This document shows positions 34,080-45,589 of a stretch of 64,000 nt of DNA, piece by piece. The DNA comes from Acridotheres tristis (lineage: Eukaryota > Chordata > Aves > Passeriformes > Sturnidae), in contig CM072919.1 of NCBI GenBank assembly GCA_037013685.1, positions 5,563,152 through 5,627,151 of the forward strand, written 5' to 3'. The position numbers and the translations under genes were made by a program. The notes beneath the pieces were generated by a model, which saw only the letters and a program-made list of their open reading frames with translations, made no database searches and was not told where the DNA came from. Positions within the stretch are counted from its first letter, which is position 1. Every line of letters starts with the position of its first letter.

Positions 34080-37000
34080 ATGGGTAATGGTGTGAGAGAA
34101 GGTGCAGTGGAATTCCAGAGGGATGTGGAGCCCCTCCCGGCCCGAATTCCAGCAGAGGTGAGAGCAGGGGCTGGGCTGGGAATTCTGCCCTGCCCAGGTG
34201 AGATCCCACATGGAATTCTGCATCCAGCCCTGGGAGGATGTGGAGATGCTGGAGCAAAGCCAGGGGAGGCTCCAAGGATGGTCAAAGGGAGTGGGCAGTG
34301 GGGAAAAGCTGGGAAAATTGGGATTTTGCAGCCTGGAAAAGCTCCTGGGTCACCTGATTGTGATATTGCAGAGCCTGAGGGAAATGTGGAGAGAGATTTG
34401 GGATGAGGGGTGGAGGGACAGGACACAGGGAATGGATTTAAACTGGAAAAGGGGAATTCGGGTGGGATTTTGGGCAGGAATTCCTGGCTGGGATGGAATT
34501 CCCTGAGCAGCTGTGGGCGTCCCTGGATCCCTGGAATGTCCCAGGCCTGGCTGGAGCAGCCTGGGGTGGTGGCAGGCATCCCTGCCCCTGGAATGGGATG
34601 AACTCTAATCCCAAATGCCAAACCAGGGTGGGATTTGAGCTCTGGGCCTCCCAGAAGCCCCGGGGTTTGTGCAATCCGTGGGATGTGTCCCCAGCCGTTC
34701 CCAGATGCCAGGCAGGGAATTCCCAGCCCAGGGTTCCGTGGCTGAGCCGCCCCAGGGCCACCAGTCCCGCATTTCCCGGCTCCTGGGCCGGCCCCAGCCC
34801 CTGCACAAGGCAGGTGTTGGCTCCCTTGCCGTGGCTCTGCCCAAATCCGGGGCTGAAGTTCGGCTTTGCTCGGCTGCCCCCGCGGCCTGGGAGGGGGAAT
34901 TGAGCTGATCCTGGGCTTTGGGGTCATAAACATTAACTCTGGGCTTGGGAAACGTCCTGAAAACAGGGAAAACGTTAACTCCTCTCACCCACCAAGTGTC
35001 AAAAGTTCACACGGCAAGCCTGGGCTTGTTCTCACTCCAGAACTTCCACGGGGTTGGATTCTGTGGCTTTTTGTTGTTTTTTTTTTTTTGCTCTCTCTGT
35101 GGAAGAAAAAAATGCTGATTTTATAAATCTGAGCTGTGGCAGGAATGCCAAGAGCAAAATCCCTCTCATTCCACCCATCAGAGGGGGGAAAACTGCCCGG
35201 ATGGATCCTCAGGAACTGGGGAATGATGTGGGAATAGGGATCTTCCAGAAACTTCCCTTCTGTCCATGCCTAAACCGTGGGGAGGGAGAAGAAAGAGAAA
35301 AAAAACCCAAAAAACAGGGAGAAAAGAGCACATGGGAGAGGAATTCTTGGAACTTTGCCTCATGATCCAACCAGGAATTCAATTCACTGTGCTGGACATT
35401 GAGTGAAACATTTTCACCCAAATCCTGGCCCTGGGGTGAATGCTGCAGAAAAGGTGAAATATTCTTTGTGGGATTGATTTTTTTTTTTTTCTATTATCCA
35501 ATGGGGTTTTTTGTTGGTTTTTTTTTTTTTTCCAGGATAACCAGGAGAAGAAGAAAGTGCTGAACTCTCTGATGTCTGGGGCACTGGCTGGGGCTGTGGC
35601 TAAAACTGCAGTGGCTCCTCTGGACAGGACAAAAATCATGTTCCAAGGTGAGTCCTGTGGGCTCTTCCCAAACTTTAACTTTTTTTTAAATTTCGAGCCC
35701 TTTGAGCTTCTGATGTGCTCACCCAGCTCCTTTTCCAGGAGATTTGGAGGCTCTGGGAGGAGAGATTTGGATGCCCAGACTGTGTCAGCTCCTCCCAGAC
35801 TGGGGGACAGAACTCACTGGAGCTGCTGCACCCCTGGATTGTGACAGGAAATGAAATTCCTCTGACTGGAATGGAGAATTCCCGTGTGTTTAGCAGGATT
35901 TGGGGATTTGGGGATCCTCCAATTATCCCAAAGGGAACAGCACAGGCCTTTAATTCCGTGGACATTTGGGAGAGCCAAGAATTTAAAATCTGCTGACGTC
36001 CCAGATTAACTGAATTGGGCTCAGTCTAATCCCTGGCTGACATTTCATTTAGAATTGATTTTTCTCCTCACATGATTTTCATTCTGGGTACAGCAAAGAG
36101 CTCTGGAGTTGCTGGGATTGCCCCTGGGACCTGCATCTTTGGGGTTTTCCTACCAAAACCAGCCCCAGGTTCATTTTAGGGTGCAAAATGAGGGGCAGGG
36201 ATGAGAGGGAAGCCACAGAGCTGGGCTGAGCCAGCAGCTGACATTCCTCAAGATCCCTGAGTGGATTAAAATATTCCCATTGGAGCAGTTTCTTGGGATC
36301 TGATGGATTCTTCTTGGTTCTTGCTGTCCTAAAGGATTTTATTCTCTATGAGGAAAGAAAACGTCTTTGGATCACCTTGAGTTGGAAACTGAGGAATGGG
36401 GCTTGGGATTTGGAACTGGATGAGCTTTCCCATCCCAAACCATCCCACCATTCAATAAATTTCCCTGTGGCAGAGAGAGAGAAAAAACCCCTTTTTTAAA
36501 GGAATAAAACCTTCACTGTTTAGTGCTTTTTTTCCTTAAAAAAAAAAAATTCAAAATAAAAGCATTGAATTGCACGGGGGAGCAGCAGATTGGGGAAAAA
36601 AAAATGGATTTGCATGGAATTGTTGGATACACTTGAGAGGCTCCCAGAGTCTCAGCTGAGTGAGGAAGGAGCTGCAGCAGCCCCTTAATTGGAGCCACAT
36701 TTCATTAAAGATTTCCAGCCAGGGTTTTCCCTTCCCTTGGCAGAGCTGCCAGACAAATCCTGCTTCCCCGAGCCTGCCTCGTGGATTCCAGGGATCAGGA
36801 GGTGCTGTCACTTTGGATGGATGCAGGGGAAGTGGGGAGAGGAAAAAATAAAAAAAAAGAAAAATAAAAAAACGAGGGAGTTGATTTGGGTTTTGCTGGG
36901 ATGGAGCTGCTCTTGCGTGGAGCTCGGCTCTCTCCTCCCTGGATTCTGGAATTAGGGTGGGACCTGGGCATGGAAGTGCTCTGAAAAATAAGGGAACAGT

Positions 37001-40000
37001 GCAGTTTGGGTGTTTGCTCTTTAATTAATTGTTTGTATTTATTCATTTATTCCACACAACCTGAATTCTCCTAACAGGCAGCAGAGGGGAAAAAAATGGA
37101 TTTTGTGCTAAATTATGGGAGCATTTAAAAGACAAAGAATCTCCATTTCCTCTTGCATTCATTCTTTCCCTTCTATTTTTATCCCTTTAGCCAAAACACC
37201 TGCTTATTTATCCCTTATTTAGGGATTCAAATACTTTTTATGTCTTGCAAGCCCTAATATTTTTTTCTTTTTTTTTTTATTTTTAGTGTCTTCAAAAAGA
37301 TTTTCTGCCAAGGTGAGGTGATGTCTATGTGCTGTTGGCCTGAATTGTTTAATTAATCTTTTGTTGGCCTTTATTTCACTTTTTTGGGGATTTATGAAAA
37401 TACAGAGGGAAGGACTGGGAATGGTGTTGTTAATTATAGGATTAATTAGGAAAGTGATTGCTGGGGGGATTCAAACTCCAGGTTGTGATGTGAAAATAAA
37501 TGTGACATCACTCAGGGCTTTGGGTTTTGGGACATTTTTTAGTGACTTTGGGACCTTTTCTTGTGTTTATGGGACCTTTTCTTGTGTTTATGGGACCTTT
37601 TCCTTGTGACTTTTGGGACCTTTCCTTGTGATTTTTAGTTTTGATGTTTTAAGTTAAATTTTGATTGATTTATTGATTTCTTCTGGATTTTAAAGCCTGT
37701 GGATGTGATGGAGGATCTGGGATGGGAAGGGTCAAGTTTTGGGGTCACCTCCTTGCCCTGCATTCCCCTTATCCCTGAGCCTCGCCCTGTTTCCTGTGGG
37801 AAACACAGTAATATAATCATAAATAATATTCAATAATAGAAATAATATTCAAATAAGAATATGGCAATAGAATATGATATAATAATTAAAAAATCAATAG
37901 TAATGAATTATTCTTTATCCCCCCAGGAAGCATACAGGCTGATTTATCACACCTACCTCAACGAGGGTTTCTGGAGCCTGTGGAGAGGGAATTCTGCCAC
38001 CATGGTGCGGGTGATCCCCTACGCCGCCATCCAGTTCTGCGCCCACGAGGAGTACAAACAGATCCTGGGCAACTACTACGGATTCCAGGGAAAGTAAGAG
38101 GCAGCAGGGCTCGGGATCCTGCCGGGAAACGGATCCTGGAGGGGAGAGCTCCGTGAGGGGGGAGCTCCGAGAAGGGAGAGCTCCGAGATGTGGGAGCTCC
38201 GTGAGGGGAGAGCTCCGAGATGGGGGAGCTCCGAGATGGGGGAGCTCCGAGATGGGGGAGCTCCGTGAGGGGAGAGCTCGGTGAGGGAAGAGCTCCGAGC
38301 TGGGGGAGCTCCGTGAGGGGAGAGCTCCGAGATGGGGGAGCTCCGTGAGGGGAGAGCTCCGAGATGGGAGAGCTCCGAGATGGGAGAGCTCCGAGATGGG
38401 GGAGCTCCGTGAGGGGAGAGCTCCGAGATGGGGGAGCTCCGTGAGGGGAGAGCTCCGTGAGGGGAGAGCTCGGTGAGGGGAGAGCTCCGAGATGGGGGAG
38501 CTCCGTGAGGGGAGAGCTCCGTGAGGGGAGAGCTCCGTGAGGGGAGAACTCCGAGATGGGAGAGCTCGGTGAGGGGAGAGCTCCGTGAGGGGGGAGCTCC
38601 GAGATGGGGGAGCTCCGAGATGGGGGAGCTCCGAGAGGGGGGAGCTCCGAGATGGGAGAGCTCCGTGAGGGGAGAGCTCCGTGAGGGGAGAGCTCCGAGA
38701 TGGGGGAGCTCCGTGAGGGGAGAGCTCCGAGATGGGAGAGCTCCGTGAGGGGAGAGCTCCGAGATGGGGGAGCTCCGAGATGGGGGAGCTCCGTGAGGGG
38801 AGAGCTCCGAGATGGGGGAGCTCCGAGAGGGGAGAGCTCGGTGAGGGGCGAGCTCGGTGAGGGGCGAGCTCGGTGAGGGGCGAGCTCGGTGAGGGGCGAG
38901 CTCGGTGAGGGGAGAGCTCGGTGAGGGGAGAGCTCGGTGAGGGGAGAGCTCCGTGAGGGGAGAGCTCGGTGAGGGGAGAGCTCGGTGAGGGGAGAGCTCG
39001 GTGAGGGGAGAGCTCCGCGAGGGGAGAGCTCCGAGCTGGGAGCTGGGAGGGAGAAGCTTTGGCCTGGAAGTTCTGAGGGGAAATCTCTGAGGTGGAGGTT
39101 GTGAGGGGGAAGCTCTGAGGAAGAGGTTTCAAGATGGAAGCTGAGAGGGGAAAGCTGTGAGGAGAAGCTCCAAGACTGAAGCCCCAAGAGGAAACTTTGA
39201 GGGGAAAGCTCTGGGGAGGAAACTCCAAGGTGGAAGCTGTGAGGGGAAAACTGTGAGAGGAAGCTCCAAGGGGAGACTCTGAGGAGGAACCTTCAAGGAG
39301 GAAGCTCTGGGGAGGAAGCCGTGAGGGGGGAACTCCAAGATGGAAGCCCTGAGGGGATGGATGCTCCAAGATGGAAGCTCTGAGTGGCAGCCCCTCCTGG
39401 GATGGCGCTTGAGGTGCTGAGGAAGGGCACATCCTGTGAGGACACAGCCCTGGCATGTCCAGACGTGAGCAGGAAGTGTCCTGGACATGGAAGGAGCAAT
39501 TCCCAGCTCTGGGAACGGGCAGGAGAACAAAGAGCAGGAGAAGCAGCTGAATCTGAGCCTCTTCTCCCCGTGGATTGTCCATGTGGTGATGCCCTAAGTT
39601 TTAAGTTTCTCTGTTGTGCTCGGGTGTGCAGTTTTTAGTTTTATATTGAGGGTTCCTAGGATGGTTTCACAGGGTGGTGAAGGCAGAGCAGTCCCATTCC
39701 AGCTGGGACAATGTGCTCAGACTTCAGGCCCTGAGCATAAACAACGTGAAAAGAGGAGGGTGTGCAAGCAAGGAGGGTGAAACTTCATGATTTGAGGTTA
39801 TTAATTGCAGGCTATTAATGAGTCGAGTTCTGTATGCAAATGGACTAAATGCTATAAAAACGTGAGATGTCTTTTGAGCTCTCTTTGGATTCCATCTTGG
39901 AGCCACCCAGGCAGAGCCATGACTGATGCTGCCAGGGTGTGACCTTTGAAAGCCCCTCGACAAAAATCCATTTCATTCCTCTTAACCGTGTCCAGCCCGT

Positions 40001-42443
40001 GCCCCAGCTCCCCCAGGCAGCAGTGGCGCGTGTGGGAGTGCAGCCAGGTGTGATTTGCAGCTGCAGGTGACGCGTGTGGTGTGTCCTGTCCCTCCCCCCA
40101 GGGCTCTGACACCTTTCCCTCGCTTCATTGCCGGCTCCCTGGCTGGCACCACGGCTGCCATGGTCACCTACCCGCTGGACATGGTCCGTGCCCGCATGGC
40201 TGTCACGCCCAAGGAGATGTAAGTGCCCCGTCACAGCGGTTTGGGGGGTTTTATTTATTTTTATTGCCGTTCTTTGGGTCGTTTCTTGCTGGGAGCCTTT
40301 GGTGGAATAAAGCCCCGAGGTGTGAGCAGGGATGTGATGTGCAGAGGTGTGGATGTGGGAGGAGGTGGATACTGGGAGAGCAGTTCAGGGTTTTGTTCCC
40401 TGTCTGTGAGGAAGGAAAACACCTTTGGGTCACCAAAGCGATGCCTGGAGTTAGAAACTGAGGAATGGGGCTTGGGATTTGGAACCGGATCAGCTTTCCC
40501 ATCCCAAACCATCCCACCATTCAACAAATTTCCCTTTGGCAGAGAGAGAAAAAATCCCTTTTTTAAAGAACAAAACCTTCAGTCTTTCTCGAGGTGCTTT
40601 TATTCCTTAAAAAAAAAAAACCCAAACAAAATTCCAAATAATTCCAGGGAGTCCAGGAAGACCCAAAACCCATGTGAAATCCCCGTGTGAGCTGCCTGAT
40701 GAGCTGGGAGCTGGATTAATTACCACTTAAGCCATCAGGGAGCCGTGCTGGGAACGTGCCAGGCTCTGACCAGCGCAGGTGTGCTCTCCCCTGTGTCCCC
40801 ACGGCAGGTACAGCAGCATTGTCCACGTTTTCATCCGAATATCCCGAGAGGAGGGGCTGAAAACCTTGTACAGGGGCTTCACTCCCACCATCCTGGGGGT
40901 CATCCCCTACGCCGGCCTCAGCTTCTTCACCTACGAGACGCTGAAGAAAGTGCACGCAGGTAAATGAGGGGAGATCCCCAGGTGTTTGGGTGGCGGGGTC
41001 TGGGCTGTGGACAAGGGAAGCTGCAGGAAAGCTGTGCCCATCTCGTGGAGGAAAAAAGCGGAGAAGGTGGAGAAGGGTTTGGCTGTGCTCTAAGCTGTGA
41101 GCAGAAAGCTCGGGATTGCACCCGTGGCCTGTCAGTAAATGTGACATCACTCGGGGTTTTGTTTTGGGGGAGCTTTCCTGGTGATTTGGGAGCTTTCCTG
41201 GTGATTTGACTTGGCAGTGCAGCCTGGGGAGCAAAACCTGAGGAATGAAACCTTGAGAGAGCAACCTGGGGAAGCAAAATCTTTGGAGCTCAGCCTGGGG
41301 AACAAAATCTTGGGAGCAAAACCTTGAGAGAGCAGTCCGGGGAGCAAAACTTGGGGAACAAAACCTCGGGAGCACAACCCGAGTAACAAAACCTCCATCC
41401 CTACAGCCTGTCCCCTTAATTCAGAGTTAACTCCAGGGGAAAACAAAATCTTGGGGAGCAAAACCGTGGGCATGCAACCTAGGGAAAACAAAACCTGGGG
41501 GAGCAAAACCTTGGGGATCAAAACTTCGGGAGTGCAACCTGGGGGATCCTGGGAGCTCAGCCTCAGCTCCTGAGGCCTGGAGAGCAAAATCTCAGGAACA
41601 AAATCTCAGGAGTGCGGCCTGGGGAACAAACCCCGAGGAACGAAACCGCGTGAGCGCGACCCGAGTACCGACCCCTGTGTCACTCCAACCTGTCCCCCGT
41701 TAATTCAGCGTCAACCGCGGTGTCCCCTCGCTGTGTCCCCCGTTAATTCAGCGTTAACCACAGTGTCCCCTCGCTGTGTCCCCCGTTAATTCAGCGTTAA
41801 CCGCAGTGTCCCCTCGCTGTGTCCCCCGTTAACCACAGTGTCCCCGCAGAGCACAGCGGCAGGGCCGAGTGTGTCCCCCGTTAATTCAGCGTTAACCCCA
41901 GTGTCCCCTCGCTGTGTCCCCCGTTAATTCAGCGTTAACCACAGTGTCCCCTCGCTGTGTCCCCCGTTAATTCAGCGTTAACCACAGTGTCCCCTCGCTG
42001 TGTCCCCCGTTAATTCAGCGTTAACCCCAGTGTCCCCGCAGAGCACAGCGGCAGGGCCGGGTGTGTCCCCCGTTAATTCAGCGTTAACCCCAGTGTCCCC
42101 CCGCCGTGTCCCCGCAGAGCACAGCGGCAGGGCGCAGCCCTCGCCCCCGGAGCGGCTGCTGTTCGGGGCGTGTGCCGGCCTCATCGGCCAGTCGGCCTCG
42201 TACCCGCTGGACGTGGTGCGGCGCCGCATGCAGACGGCGGGCGTGCTGGGCCACTCCTACAGCTCCATCCTGCTCACCATGCACGACATCGTCCGGGAGG
42301 AGGGACTGGTGCGGGGCCTCTACAAAGGGCTCAGCATGAACTGGGTGAAGGGCCCCATCGCCGTGGGGATCAGCTTCACCACCTTCGACCTGACGCAGAT
42401 CCTGCTGCGCAAGCTGCAGCACGGCCCCGGCCTCGACAGCTAG
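34080..42443 (+). CDS. SLC25A42: Mitochondrial coenzyme A transporter (SLC25 carrier), complete, seven coding exons
   Basis: Exons: 34080-34157 (exon opens at 34042 after CTCCTTTAG), 35536-35647, 37287-37312, 37927-38093, 40102-40218, 40808-40959, 42118-42443. The frame closes to 325 aa plus TAG (human 318, from memory). The start [10 protein letters not shown] matches the family. The three mitochondrial-carrier signatures are intact: PLDRTK (54-59), PLDMVR (152-157) and PLDVVR (247-252), each within a GxxxG-type helix pair; conserved family blocks include [20 protein letters not shown] and [14 protein letters not shown]. The protein sits in the inner mitochondrial membrane and imports CoA in exchange for adenine nucleotides (family knowledge). 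The third coding exon is only 26 nt. Intron 5 holds a large minisatellite; in intron 7 decoy copies of the exon 8 acceptor precede the real one. Tail-to-tail with TMEM161A. Confidence 0.97.
34185..34615 (+). mobile_element. CR1 LINE 3' fragment next to SLC25A42 coding exon 1
   Basis: From GGAATTCTGCATCCAGCCCT through GGATTTAAACTGGAAAAGGG and ATCCCTGGAATGTCCCAGGC to CATCCCTGCCCCTGGAATGG, the order of blocks follows the CR1 3' end in plus orientation. It begins about 30 nt after the exon's donor. No reverse transcriptase coding remains. Confidence 0.8.
36330..36545 (+). repeat. Dispersed direct repeat, copy 1 (SLC25A42 intron)
   Basis: Shares about 200 bp with 40395-40620, including GAGGAATGGGGCTTGGGATT and CATCCCAAACCATCCCACCA followed by an A-rich end. 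The two copies have the same orientation in different introns of the gene. I do not recognise the family. Confidence 0.8.
38135..39045. repeat. 17-bp minisatellite (GAGAGCTCCGTGAGGGG), about 50 copies
   Basis: A 900-bp array starting about 40 nt after the SLC25A42 exon 5 donor. Every unit carries GAGCTC, and CGTGAGG alternates with CGAGATG variants. A degenerate 39050-39400 extension (GGAAGCTCTGAGG) follows. The 500-codon frame on the minus strand (Ser-Pro-Leu-Thr-Glu-Leu) is a repeat artefact. Confidence 0.95.
40395..40620 (+). repeat. Dispersed direct repeat, copy 2 (SLC25A42 intron)
   Basis: Partner of 36330-36545. A second matching word, AAATGTGACATCACTC, lies downstream of both copies (37498-37513 and 41136-41151), suggesting that a longer ancestral element or segment was duplicated. 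Confidence 0.8.
41210..41660. repeat. Degenerate 15-18 bp tandem repeat in SLC25A42 intron 7
   Basis: Many diverged copies of GGGGAGCAAAACCTTGGG-like units. It merges on the right into the 43-bp array that precedes exon 8. Confidence 0.75.
41690..42117. repeat. 43-bp minisatellite abutting SLC25A42 exon 8, with captured acceptor copies
   Basis: The basic unit contains GTTAATTCAGCGTTAACCAC and AGTGTCCCCTCGCTGTGTCC. At two places the unit instead carries the exon 8 acceptor and the first ~20 nt of the exon (CCCCGCAG|AGCACAGCGGC): decoy AGs at 41848-41849 and 42040-42041. The real acceptor AG is at 42116-42117. Confidence 0.93.
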
Positions 42444-45400
42444 TGCTTTGTGGAGAAAGAAAAGTCGTTCTTCCTTTTCCCTCCCTCGTGCTCCCGAAGC
42501 TGGGAATTCACCCGTTTTTTTGGGTTGGTTTGGTTTTTTGTTTTTTCTGTTGTTCCCAGAGTTTTGTTGGTTTTTTTTTTTTTTTCCCCCTTTCTAACTC
42601 GGAAGCCGAATTGTTCCCTAAGCGAAAAAATTCCCGATCCTGTGGAGCCGAGTCCTCCAAAGCAGCTGCCTCACCCTCGTGATGGACTCTGCCCCCAGGA
42701 GTGGAGCCTCCCCACCCCACCTGTGCTGCTGCTGGCTCCTCACCTGCCTCTCGGGGGGCACCTGGAAGCGGGGGGTGCAGGAACCCCTGCACCTGGGCAG
42801 GGCAGCTCTGCCGAGTGCAATATCCCAGGGCAATGAGGGATTTCCAGGCTCCCCGAGGGATTTCCAGGCTCCCCGAGGGAATTCCAGGCTCCCCTGGCCT
42901 GTGGAAGCAGGCCAGGCCCAGGACACTACCCTGAGTGTTCCCTCTGGCTGGGAATGCTGCCCCCCTCTCTCCATGAGTTTTCCTTGGTTTTGGCTTGAAA
43001 ATCCCTGGTTTGTGGTGTCCCCCTGAGCTTACCAAAGACTGGAGGCAGCAGAGGGGGGCTCCGGAGCCCTTGCAGGAGCCGAATTTCGCTCTGTGCCGTG
43101 GGTGTGGCTGAGCGGGGGCTGTGCCTGCGTTCCCCCATCCCTTCCCAGCTGCCGTTTGTGTTTTCCCCCGGCCCTGGAGGAGGCAGGAGCTTTTCCAGGG
43201 GGATGCACTGAGGGAGGAGGAGTTCCATCCTCCCACACCCCCGTGTCTGTGTTTTGTTCAGTATTAGCTCTGCTCTATGCACCGTGTGAGAACAAATCCT
43301 GCTGCAGCCTCGAAAAAACAAACAAAAAAGCTGAGCCCAGCTCCTGGCCCTGCCCCTGGTTGTCCTTTTTGGTACCTGCTGTGTAGGTCGTGTCACCTCT
43401 GCTCATTAACTCATCCCCTCAGCTGATTTATCCCCTAAAATTCCTCCTGGGAATAATTCCTCTTGGAATTAAATCTTGGGATTTAATCTTTGTGTGGGCA
43501 CCACAGCGTTGACCCTACAGTGCCAATCATTTTCCAGCTGGGGTTGGACAAGAACCTCTCAGTGTTCCTTTTTTCAAATCAGTTTTCAGGGAAATGGAGA
43601 TTTTTTAATTGTTTTTTTGGTGGGTGATCCATCCCTCTGTTAAATTCAGAGGTCAGACTCCTCTAATGATCAGATCACACAAACCAAGGTGGAAAAATCC
43701 CTTCCCAGAGAGTCCATAATGGAAGAAAAACCCCAAGATTTCACTTCAAGCCTGTCCTTTCCCTGGTCATATTCTGTATTTTATCTGTCATAGCTTGGAT
43801 GGGATGGATGGGAGTGGAGGGAATTGCACAGGGGGCAGGAGCAGCCTTCTCCTTTCTTTTTTTGTCTTTGCACTTCTTTGGAGCATGAACCTGCTCCTGA
43901 TGCCAAATGTTTCCTTAGGAATCAGGGAGTGTGGGAATGGCACTGGAATGACACAAACCAGTAAATTCCCTGCACTGGGATGGGGCAGACTGGGATTTAT
44001 TTAACCTCAGGAATTCTGCCCCCATCAGCCAGAATTCCCTGGTTTACCTGGGAATTAAAGCTCTGGAGGTGATGGCCACAGATTCTGTGGGATTTTTTTT
44101 TTTCCTTTTTGGCTGCTGGAAAAGGCTCAGCTCTGCTTTCCCCCTCCCTCAGCCCCTGATTTCTTTTCTCCAATGGAGAAGCTGATTTTCCTGCTCCTGT
44201 CCTGATCCAGAGGCACTTCCAGCACCTTTTATTGTCCCCATGTCCTGTCCCTTCCTCATCTCCAAGCTGGGAAAAGCAGGAATTCCGGGAGCCTGGGGGT
44301 GCTGAAAAGTTTTTCCTTAATTAGCAGCTGCACCTGATTTAAATTAAATTTAAATTTCAGCCAATTTTCCTGCAAGTTTTGCAGGCTGGGGCAGATCTTT
44401 GATGCGTTTTTGGTGCTTTTGTTTCTCAGAGCGTGTTGCTGCTTTGGGTTGGTTGAAAAAGCTTTTTTTTTCTTTGAATGTAGAACAGGGGAAACAGAAT
44501 GTTCCCTTCTCTTCTTCCCTGCATGGATTCAGCCACGTTCCAGATTTTTTTTTTTTTCTCCTGAGGTGTGCTGGCCAGGAAGAGCTCTGAGAAAGGAAAC
44601 AACTCAAAACAGGAATTTCCCTTTTTTTCCCTTCCCTTCAATTCCCTCATTTTTAATTTTACCCCTCTACAAATTTGATTCCCCACTCACCTTAAAGCAT
44701 CACCACCAAATTTCTCCTTTTTGGTTTCTTTTTTTTTCCCTCTTCCCTCCTCCTGCTTCTTCCTGCACCTTGAGCCCCGCACTGGCACTTCAAGAAAACC
44801 AGGTCCACAAAAATGCCCCCAAAGCGTCAGAATTGCAGCTTTGTAGCATTTTTTTGGTAGCATTTCTTTTTTTTTTCTCCAAACAGCCCAGCCACGTTTT
44901 CCCCTCTCAGCCTTGGATGCTTCAGGAATTTCAGGCACCATGGGATGGTTTGGGGGAAATTTCCTGAGCTCCTTGTCCCGTTTGGCATCTTCACTTTATA
45001 CCTTGGAGGGGCTGATTCATCCCCCTTTTTCCCCCCCTTTTTGTTCTCTTTTTTTTCCCCTTTCCCCCCCTTTTTTCCCTCCTCTTCCGTCTTTTTCCCC
45101 CTTTATTTCCCTTTATTTCCCTTCCCCCCCTTTTTTCCCCATTTTTTTCTCCATTCCCCCACTTTCTTTTCCCCCTTTTCCTCCCTTCTTTCCCTTTTAT
45201 TTTCCTTTCCCCCTTTCTTTTTTTCCCCCCCTTTCTTTTTCATTTTCCCCCCTTTTTTTCCCCCTTTTTTCCCGCATTTCCCCCAAAAACCCTCCATGAG
45301 CTGCAGGGTGTCCCAGCCCCGGTCACTGCCTGTGTGGTCTATGCATTTATTAATTAGCACAAACACTGTTAATTGCCTTTTCCTGCCCTCCCCATCGACG

Positions 45401-45540
45401 TGTGGGTGGATTTTGGCGGCGTTTCTTGGATCTGGAATTCTATTTTATTGCAGTGAAGACACTTTGTTACATAATGTTTATATATTTTAAGATTTGTGCC
45501 AAGAGAGGATGTATATTTAATAAAAAATACGATTGACTTG
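42444..45540 (+). other. SLC25A42: SLC25A42 3' UTR
   Basis: About 3.1 kb of mostly unique sequence after the stop, with no competing gene and a C/T-rich low-complexity stretch at 45015-45290. It ends at the first strong AATAAA I saw (45519-45524). An earlier poly(A) site cannot be excluded. Confidence 0.6.
45519..45524 (+). promoter_or_regulatory. SLC25A42: Polyadenylation signal AATAAA, probable SLC25A42 3' end
   Basis: Canonical hexamer within an AT-rich context (GTATATTTAATAAAAAATAC), followed downstream by GT-rich DNA that fits a cleavage downstream element. Confidence 0.6.
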
Positions 45541-45589
45541 GGGTTCTCTGCTGTTCTGAGGCCTGGGACGCCTTGGGGGAATTTTTGAG

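Noticed and set aside
37915..39582. 555-codon minus-strand frame rich in Ser-Pro-Leu-Thr-Glu-Leu
   Set aside because: Antisense of the 17-bp minisatellite in SLC25A42 intron 5; all its complexity comes from the repeat and from the exon it overlaps.
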